From positions 1-25,213 of the IMG/VR virus record IMGVR_UViG_3300010158_000294: DNA of 25,213 nucleotides; one strand, written 5' to 3'. The first letter of the stretch is position 1. The number at the start of each line of letters is the position of its first letter. Under the pieces are notes generated by a model. It was not told the DNA's origin, did not search any database, and was given only the letters and a program-made list of their open reading frames with translations. Below are positions 20,895 to 25,213 of this stretch, one piece after another. The translations under genes and the position numbers were made by a program. The stretch comes from a virus.

Positions 20895-21278
20895 ATGACC
20901 ACTAGCAGTACCTTTCAAACTAACTATCCTTTTGTATCCTGTATCAAATCCAACGATATAGAATATGTAGGAATTGTAATAAACTTTGATTCATATGTGA
21001 GCAGTATGTACGATATATCAACAATAAAAACCGAAGAAGAAAAGAAATTATTGTTAGAACTTGGGGAAATTTGGTGGTGGGAAAGCAATCGAAAAATTCC
21101 AATTAATATATTTTTAAAAAGAGAAATACAGATATTTAGATATGCTATCAAAACATTCAATAGCAAAGATGCCGAATTAATATTCGGACCAACAGTGAAT
21201 CTAAGCGAGATTGCCGAGAAAAGAATCAAACGGAAATCTATACAATTGGTGAGAATTCCTAAGAGTTCTCGTAACTAA
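20895..21278 (+). CDS. Conserved-looking T4-like phage protein, function unknown
   Basis: This 127-residue protein is alone on the + strand among - strand genes. It starts at ATG 20895, preceded by AATAAAG and a late box 40 bases upstream. It opens with FVSCIKSNDIEYVGIVINFD, has a charged middle with the striking EIWWWESNRKIPINIFLKREI (about 56-76), and ends with FGPTVNLSEIAEKRIKRKSI, a basic tail suited to nucleic-acid or virion contacts. I do not recall a characterised relative, though the style is that of T4-like phage core hypotheticals. Its 3' end overlaps the end of the mini-DnaE gene by 20 bases. Confidence 0.75.
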   Translation: MTTSSTFQTNYPFVSCIKSNDIEYVGIVINFDSYVSSMYDISTIKTEEEKKLLLELGEIWWWESNRKIPINIFLKREIQIFRYAIKTFNSKDAELIFGPTVNLSEIAEKRIKRKSIQLVRIPKSSRN

Positions 21279-21834
21279 TTCGTTCACATAGGAGGTTAAG
21301 TTGAACTACAATAACCGACGCATAAGATACGGCATGGGCCTTCTTGAAGAAATAGGCATCCTCAGTCTTGGTCCATATTTCATTATCAATGGCATTGAAT
21401 CCTTTTTCCTTGCATACTGGGATGAGATGTTTTTTGCCGGGTCTAATCATGGCCAGTACCGTGGCTAATTCCACAATACTTGTAGGTCGTAATTCAGCCA
21501 ACAAATTGTGATATCCATTGACATGGAACAATTGATCACACACATCTTTCTCATATAACAGATCCCACAGTGGTTCAGTATTGAGCAGTTGAACAAGATG
21601 AGCTTCGTCTTTGACACCGTTATAAGCACTGACGTTCAAGAAATCAATCTTAAAATATCCGCGCGTCTCGGCAGATTTATAATCAATGCTAGCAGTATCA
21701 GTTATGGGATTGTAAGGAATACTATGACAATAGACACCTGTGTTATGTTTCTTTCCATCTTCAAGACGTGCCGGAATATGCCGGATTATATCCAGCACTT
21801 GTCGTCTATCAGGAAAGTCAATATCGATGTCCAT
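21259..21834 (-). CDS. Palm-only DnaE (DNA polymerase III alpha)-like mini-protein
   Basis: This 191-residue protein aligns by eye in linear order with the polymerase core of bacterial DnaE (about 1160). Residues 1-7, MDIDIDF, match the palm PDFDVDF (D401/D403 in E. coli). Residues 32-48 (TGVYCHSIPYNPITDTA) match the AGGVVIAP region. FKIDFLNVSAY (61-71) matches VKFDFLGL with the third catalytic aspartate (D64). LLAELRPTSIVELATVLAMIRPG matches [24 protein letters not shown], and FFKKAHAVSYASVIVVQLNLL (162-182) matches YGFNKSHSAAYALVSYQ. The PHP, much of the fingers, the OB domain and the clamp-binding tail are absent. The start is certain: TAATG overlap with the deaminase gene. Whether it polymerises DNA is unknown. 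Confidence 0.7.
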   Translation of the reverse strand: MDIDIDFPDRRQVLDIIRHIPARLEDGKKHNTGVYCHSIPYNPITDTASIDYKSAETRGYFKIDFLNVSAYNGVKDEAHLVQLLNTEPLWDLLYEKDVCDQLFHVNGYHNLLAELRPTSIVELATVLAMIRPGKKHLIPVCKEKGFNAIDNEIWTKTEDAYFFKKAHAVSYASVIVVQLNLLCERISYENS

Positions 21835-22262
21835 TATACTTGATCGACCTTTACACCCGATTTTTCGAGAAACGCAACGCCACCAGAATCCCGATAAGCA
21901 CTACGATATAGAACGTGGCTAATACCACTTTGGTGTATAAGTTTGGCACACTCCAAACATGGAGCATGGGTAACAAACATAGTAGCGCCCAAACCACTGT
22001 TCGTAGATCGAGCCAATTTGGCAATCGAATTAGATTCCGCATGTAATACCTCCGGCTTAGTTTTAAGTACAGGACCCTTCGTGTCATAGCCTACAATATT
22101 TTCGCAGTCATTTTCCCAACCAGCGGGCATACCATTGTAGCCATAACTGATCACGCTGTCATCTTTGACAATGACAGCACCTACTTGTAATCTACGTGCG
22201 TGACTTAATTGTGCTGTACGCTCAGCCCACGCCATATAAAGATCTTTGAATTTTTGTTTCAA
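21834..22262 (-). CDS. Deoxycytidylate (dCMP) deaminase
   Basis: This 142-residue zinc deaminase converts dCMP to dUMP, feeding dTMP synthesis during phage replication. The catalytic H-A-E motif is HAES (74-77) and the zinc cysteines are in PCLECAK (101-107). The LQVGAVIV strand and YNGMPAGWEND (42-52), typical of dCMP deaminases, confirm this rather than cytidine deaminase. The start codon is TTG at 22262, overlapping the previous TGA by 4 bases, with AGAGAGA upstream; no ATG lies nearby until residue 10. T4 dCMP deaminase is longer (193) because of an insert. The stop overlaps the mini-DnaE start by one base. Confidence 0.92.
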   Translation of the reverse strand: MKQKFKDLYMAWAERTAQLSHARRLQVGAVIVKDDSVISYGYNGMPAGWENDCENIVGYDTKGPVLKTKPEVLHAESNSIAKLARSTNSGLGATMFVTHAPCLECAKLIHQSGISHVLYRSAYRDSGGVAFLEKSGVKVDQV

Positions 22263-22447
22263 TTAAGGATCTCTCTAAATCGTTCTAAGAAACTTTCTAC
22301 ATAACAACTATACGATTGATCGCCATCACTGTCAAGGCAATAATGTATCCAAGTATGTCCATCATTCATGTTGATAGTATTCAATACTCGAAATACTTCA
22401 TGAGTTCCGTGTCCTGTCCATTTGCTTCCTATTTTTGGTATATTCAT
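22259..22447 (-). CDS. Small SH3-like phage protein
   Basis: This 62-residue protein overlaps both neighbours by 4 bases (ATGA at 22447; TTGA at 22259-22262). MNIPKIGSKWTGHGTHEVFRVLNTINM followed by a DGHTWIHY strand and SCYVESFLERFREI suggests a small beta-barrel with a C-terminal helix, similar in style to short SH3/KOW-like phage proteins that bind nucleic acid or other proteins. No family is certain. Confidence 0.75.
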   Translation of the reverse strand: MNIPKIGSKWTGHGTHEVFRVLNTINMNDGHTWIHYCLDSDGDQSYSCYVESFLERFREILN

Positions 22448-22830
22448 AGTTCACCGCTTTCTGCTAATTTTAACATGAGACTATAGTGTTCGTAAGCCTT
22501 CTTTACTGCCGGATATTTGTTCCGTAGATATTTTTCTTCTTCCTTCTGTTCCATCAAGGTTTCAAACATTCTATAATGACCTTGATCTCGCATGTTGTTG
22601 AAAACTTCAGCTTCAAAGTCTGCTATTCTTTCTAATGTATCTTCAGTAATTTCTACTGTTAATAGTTTTACAGTTTCGTATTGTATCGTTTGTTTTGCAG
22701 TCACTGTATTATAGTCATCGGGAAACTGAAAAAATTTGGTATTCATAGGTATACATTTATGAGCACGTTTGTTATCATCAATGATATTGATTCGATGATG
22801 CTCTACAAATTTTTTAACATTGTCATTCAT
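22444..22830 (-). CDS. Hypothetical helical protein
   Basis: This 128-residue protein is joined to both neighbours by 4-base ATGA overlaps. It has a basic N-terminal half (VKKFVEHHRINIIDDNKRAHKC) and a strand region (TIQYETVKLLTVEITEDTLERI). The C-terminal 60 residues are strongly helical and charged (MEQKEEEKYLRNKYPAVKKAYEHYSLMLKLAE), probably a coiled coil. It has no catalytic motif and no family I recognise. Membership of the replication operon suggests a DNA-metabolism role. Confidence 0.75.
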   Translation of the reverse strand: MNDNVKKFVEHHRINIIDDNKRAHKCIPMNTKFFQFPDDYNTVTAKQTIQYETVKLLTVEITEDTLERIADFEAEVFNNMRDQGHYRMFETLMEQKEEEKYLRNKYPAVKKAYEHYSLMLKLAESGEL

Positions 22831-23522
22831 TCGATTCCTGCCTCATCACATATTTCTTTTACTAATATAACATCTGCCGGCAATTCTCGAAATCTACGCA
22901 ACCAATAGGGTATATCAAATGCAGGTGCAATCATGTCCAATTGATCGTCGCTCATTCCCTTTACCATAGTCTGCCCTGTATTACTGTTTAGTATAACCCA
23001 GGGTGATATATTTCCGTTACTTATATCATGTACTGCTCTATTCAAACTAACATATTTGAAGTAGTGGGCAAAATTGGCATTCTGAACATCTCCCCATTCC
23101 ATCATAGTTTTTAATGTTCTTTGTACAGCACTTTCAACTGGCTCTACTTTGATTATTTCATAAAGATATCTTTCGTATAAATCATCTCTACACCAATGAT
23201 CTAACTTAATACCGCTTTTAATCACAAAGTCGATAAACTTATCTGGATATAATGGATTGATGTTATTGACAAAACCGCCAAATTTGACAAAAGCATTATA
23301 GTAACTACTATCGGCAAATTCGTCGTATGTCTTAGATTTCTTGGCACCTTGTGTCAGTTTCCAAAATCTATTAAATGCCATGAGACCTGCTTGCACACGC
23401 TTCTCGTCTTTTTGTAGAGCACGTCTCTTACGCTCGCACATGTGCGCTACTAGAGTTTTATCTTTCATAAAACTCTTGCCGCAATGTATGCAATTATAAG
23501 GCTGTTCTACTAATGCGATCAT
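22827..23522 (-). CDS. Zinc-finger protein of the replication operon
   Basis: This 231-residue protein opens with a single zinc finger: Cys11, Cys14, His27 and Cys29 in YNCIHCGKSFMKDKT followed by LVAHMCERKRR. A strongly basic helix (KRRALQKDEKRVQ) suggests nucleic-acid contact. The remaining 180 residues are helical with many aromatic residues (NRFWKLTQGAKKSKTYDEF, YYNAFVKFGGFV, DHWCRDDLYERYLYEII) and end in PADVILVKEICDEAGIE. It has the look of a conserved T4-like core protein of unknown function. A role in recombination, replication loading or late transcription is possible but not shown. The 4-base ATGA overlaps at both ends indicate co-translation with its neighbours. Confidence 0.75.
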   Translation of the reverse strand: MIALVEQPYNCIHCGKSFMKDKTLVAHMCERKRRALQKDEKRVQAGLMAFNRFWKLTQGAKKSKTYDEFADSSYYNAFVKFGGFVNNINPLYPDKFIDFVIKSGIKLDHWCRDDLYERYLYEIIKVEPVESAVQRTLKTMMEWGDVQNANFAHYFKYVSLNRAVHDISNGNISPWVILNSNTGQTMVKGMSDDQLDMIAPAFDIPYWLRRFRELPADVILVKEICDEAGIE

Positions 23523-23725
23523 ATTCTCTTACTTTTGGTGTACGGAAGTTCTTGCCGTGGCATACCACAGTCTGCACAATGACAGTGGGCATATGTGTTT
23601 CCAAAATTAGGGTTTGTAATTACTTCCCAACTGGTCCATCGATGCCAATTCATACGGCAACGCAGTTTCTGAATAGGAAACTGACCTTTCAAAACCCGCA
23701 TAGTATTTTCTTTAGAATATTCCAT
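23519..23725 (-). CDS. Small protein with a CxC-xx-C zinc-site pattern
   Basis: The start is ATG at 23725, overlapping the previous TGA by one base (TGATG); a GTG at 23728 is an alternative. The 68-residue protein has a basic N-terminus and Trp-rich middle (CRMNWHRWTSWEVI), then HCHCADCG near the C-terminus, which together with Cys23 or His27 could form a zinc site. The layout resembles short phage zinc-knuckle proteins. Function unknown. Confidence 0.7.
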   Translation of the reverse strand: MEYSKENTMRVLKGQFPIQKLRCRMNWHRWTSWEVITNPNFGNTYAHCHCADCGMPRQELPYTKSKRI

Positions 23726-24195
23726 CACTCGTATTCTTTCCGTTGTTTCTTATCAAATCCCATCTTGTCAAACAGTTCTTCCTTGTCTTTCTTATCCATC
23801 ATAGAGGCCATGAGTTTGATATCTGCCATCTTCATTGCTGGATTAAGTTCGGCTAATAGTTTTTCAATCTTGTTGGCTTTTTCCTTCTTACCTGCTGCCA
23901 AATACGGATGATAACAATTAACACCTGTGCCTGTGGCAGCAAACAATTTCCACAATAATGCCTTGTGATCTTTACTTAAATCCCAATGATTCTTATTGAC
24001 CATTTCGTTAGTCATTTCTAGATACCATTCTTGTATGTCTCTATCGGGCATCTGTACACTAGCGGTATATCGCATTAGTATGTAAGGACTGAATGCTTTC
24101 TTTTCCTCATCTGTGAGGTTGTCGTAGAAGTTGTAGTCTTTTTGATCTACACCACGTAGTTCGCGTTTGATATCAAGTTTTGCGGCGGTTGCCAT
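23725..24195 (-). CDS. 62: Clamp-loader small subunit gp62-like protein
   Basis: This 156-residue helical protein has the order seen in phage gp62 proteins: an early segment FSPYILMRYTAS (compare NPFxVNRxLS), EMTNEMVNKNHWDLSKDHKALLWKLF (compare NEMNxxHxLxxxxQYDFL), a basic HPYLAAGKKEKANKI, and a C-terminal string of short helices ending KKQRKEYE. gp62 is the small clamp-loader subunit, working with ATPase gp44 to load the gp45 sliding clamp. gp44 and gp45 are not in the window, so the link rests on sequence pattern and position near UvsW. It overlaps the upstream gene by 23 bases. If wrong, it is another helical replication accessory protein. Confidence 0.5.
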   Translation of the reverse strand: MATAAKLDIKRELRGVDQKDYNFYDNLTDEEKKAFSPYILMRYTASVQMPDRDIQEWYLEMTNEMVNKNHWDLSKDHKALLWKLFAATGTGVNCYHPYLAAGKKEKANKIEKLLAELNPAMKMADIKLMASMMDKKDKEELFDKMGFDKKQRKEYE

Positions 24196-24433
24196 ATCTT
24201 TTCTCGTAGTCTGCTGTTAGGTAGTATGTTACTTTAACACGATCTAATGCTTCTTGTAAAGCAGGATTGGTCTTTGCCGCACGATGAATATTTCCCCAGA
24301 GCTGAGATTCTTTTATATCATCGTGAAGACTTTTTCTTTTTTCACTCTCTGAGTGTAGAGCTTGGTCAGTTGAACCCGCTTCCCTGACATACACAGTTTC
24401 ACCACCATCGGGGCTTTCAAATATCTTGGCCAT
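24173..24433 (-). CDS. Small conserved-looking protein
   Basis: This 86-residue protein starts at the base immediately after the previous TAA (TAAATG) and overlaps the next gene by 23 bases. It opens AKIFESPDGGETVYVREAG, then has a charged helical part (ESEKRKSLHDDIKESQLWGNIHRAAKTNPALQEALDRVKVTYYL) and a basic tail. Its style is that of T4-like phage core hypotheticals. No function can be assigned. Confidence 0.75.
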   Translation of the reverse strand: MAKIFESPDGGETVYVREAGSTDQALHSESEKRKSLHDDIKESQLWGNIHRAAKTNPALQEALDRVKVTYYLTADYEKRYGNRRKT

Positions 24434-24937
24434 TTACCAACACTTTGTATAATCAACTAATTCACTTTGACGGCTAACTTCTTTGACAAAATAAGCACAG
24501 GTTGGCTTGGGTCCAGTGTGTAATGGAGTACACAATAGTTGACCCGGTTTCATCTTGGGAAAATACCATTTGACATCTTGATAAACATCAACAATGTCTA
24601 TTTCTAAAAATTCAGGACGGAATCCACTCAATGGATTGAAGCAAAATGTTTTGAATCCACGATCATTCAGACTAGTCAATGGCAATATTTCCATATCGGG
24701 CCCTTCTGGATCGCCTACTATGGTACACCAATCTAGTGGCATACTGAGTTCATATTGACCTATTCTTAATACAGCAGCAGGTCCGGTAAAACTTTCCAAG
24801 AAAATTAATGGAATAAAAAAGTGATCAGGGTTAGAATTGTCTGAATTATCCAAGACAGCAAATCTCAAATCCTCCTCAATTTCGTCGGGCAATTCGTTCA
24901 AATGGAATATTTGATCTTCTAATGTTAGGATCTGCAT
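24434..24937 (-). CDS. Conserved-looking acidic protein next to uvsW
   Basis: This 167-residue acidic protein overlaps the UvsW stop by one base (TAATG). It contains FFIPLIFLESFTGPAAVLRIGQYELSMPLDW, PLTSLNDRGFKTFCFNPLSGFRPEFLEIDI and KWYFPKMKPGQLLCTPL, suggesting a beta-rich globular fold with Pro/aromatic loops. There is no membrane segment or catalytic motif. Its place between UvsW and the gp62-like gene suggests a replication or recombination accessory. I do not recognise a characterised family. Confidence 0.75.
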   Translation of the reverse strand: MQILTLEDQIFHLNELPDEIEEDLRFAVLDNSDNSNPDHFFIPLIFLESFTGPAAVLRIGQYELSMPLDWCTIVGDPEGPDMEILPLTSLNDRGFKTFCFNPLSGFRPEFLEIDIVDVYQDVKWYFPKMKPGQLLCTPLHTGPKPTCAYFVKEVSRQSELVDYTKCW

Positions 24938-25213
24938 TATATATATTTTACTTTCTCAATGTTAAATGGGTAATGGGCTTCTTTATAAAACCTCTTTCTT
25001 TCTGTCAGGTGTCTTTTAGCGTATTTACTGGCTGCGGTTATGTCCCAGATCTGGACGAAGTCCTTGTCGTCTGCTTTTCGAATACCTCGCCCAATCGACT
25101 GTATAACTCGGACAAAGCTCTTTCCGGGCTCCAGAAGAACCAGATTAAAAATCCTAGGAATATTAATACCCACAGCGGCCACACCAAAAGTCGCCACAAT
25201 AATCTTGTTATCA
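24937..25213 (-). CDS. uvsW: UvsW-type DNA/RNA helicase, C-terminal part (cut by window edge)
   Basis: The - strand frame is open to the right edge of the window. The visible 91 residues carry the last helicase motifs of SF2 enzymes: IIVATFGVAAVGINIPRI (motif V) and VIQSIGRGIRKADDKD with the QSIGRGIR arginine finger (motif VI). A basic C-terminus with a T4-type YAKRHLTERKRFYKEAHY tail follows. UvsW unwinds branched DNA and R-loops and promotes the switch to recombination-dependent replication. The apparent GTG start at 25197 lies inside the gene. The stop TAA overlaps the next ATG by one base. Confidence 0.87.
   Translation of the reverse strand, partial: DNKIIVATFGVAAVGINIPRIFNLVLLEPGKSFVRVIQSIGRGIRKADDKDFVQIWDITAASKYAKRHLTERKRFYKEAHYPFNIEKVKYI

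Noticed and set aside
20874-20918. Upstream extension of the virion-type gene to an ATG at 20918.
   Set aside because: It would require initiation upstream of the late box at 20879-20886 and inside the divergent gene's start; the ATG at 20873 is better placed.
24937-25197. GTG at 25197 taken as the start of a separate small gene.
   Set aside because: The frame stays open to the window edge and the content is the C-terminal motif V-VI region of an SF2 helicase, so it is an internal codon.

Overview
The window reads as part of the genome of a large T4-like tailed phage (myovirus), probably environmental. The evidence is the adjacent gp41-type replicative helicase and gp61-type primase, the C-terminal end of a UvsW-type helicase, a gp62-like clamp-loader gene, a phage dCMP deaminase, perfect T4-type late promoter boxes (TATAAATA), two phage 2-oxoglutarate oxygenases and three very large modular fibre genes. 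Genes are packed with 1-4 base start/stop overlaps. No tRNA, integrase, insertion sequence or CRISPR array was seen. The host cannot be read from the sequence; the strong sigma70-type boxes only say it is bacterial.

Bases 1-2100 (+ strand, visibly more GC-rich) hold the end of a Gln/Pro-repeat protein and two transcription units, each behind a good sigma70 promoter with an identical 14-base -10 region: a small conserved-looking protein, then an overlapping operon of an AAA+ ATPase, a small two-helix membrane protein and a small zinc-site protein. It ends at an 11-bp stem-loop. Bases 2100-2245 are non-coding with secondary structure. Two small unknown genes lie on the - strand at 2246-2787. 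Bases 2788-2958 are a divergent regulatory region with a 9-bp inverted repeat.

Bases 2959-16278 (+ strand) are a late host-recognition region: a 2OG-Fe(II) oxygenase, a tail-fibre-assembly-like protein, a second 2OG-Fe(II) oxygenase and a small conserved-looking protein. Three fibre/adhesin genes follow (1226, 633 and 1525 residues), built from fibronectin-III and glycine-rich modules; seven glycine-rich modules in total. The first also carries a LamG jelly roll interrupted by what looks like a SUEL/rhamnose-binding lectin domain. A GNAT-like protein closes the region.

Bases 16275-25213 are mainly - strand and more AT-rich: a nucleotidyltransferase, helicase, primase, a virion-type protein inserted among replication genes, a palm-only DnaE-like mini-protein that keeps the three polymerase aspartates, dCMP deaminase, several unknown small proteins (two with zinc-site patterns), the gp62-like protein and the end of UvsW. 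Two + strand genes are embedded here, a YqgE/AlgH (DUF179) protein and a conserved-looking phage protein. Convergent genes meet at overlapping stop codons with no room for a terminator. Several late boxes sit so close to start codons that leaderless mRNAs are likely.
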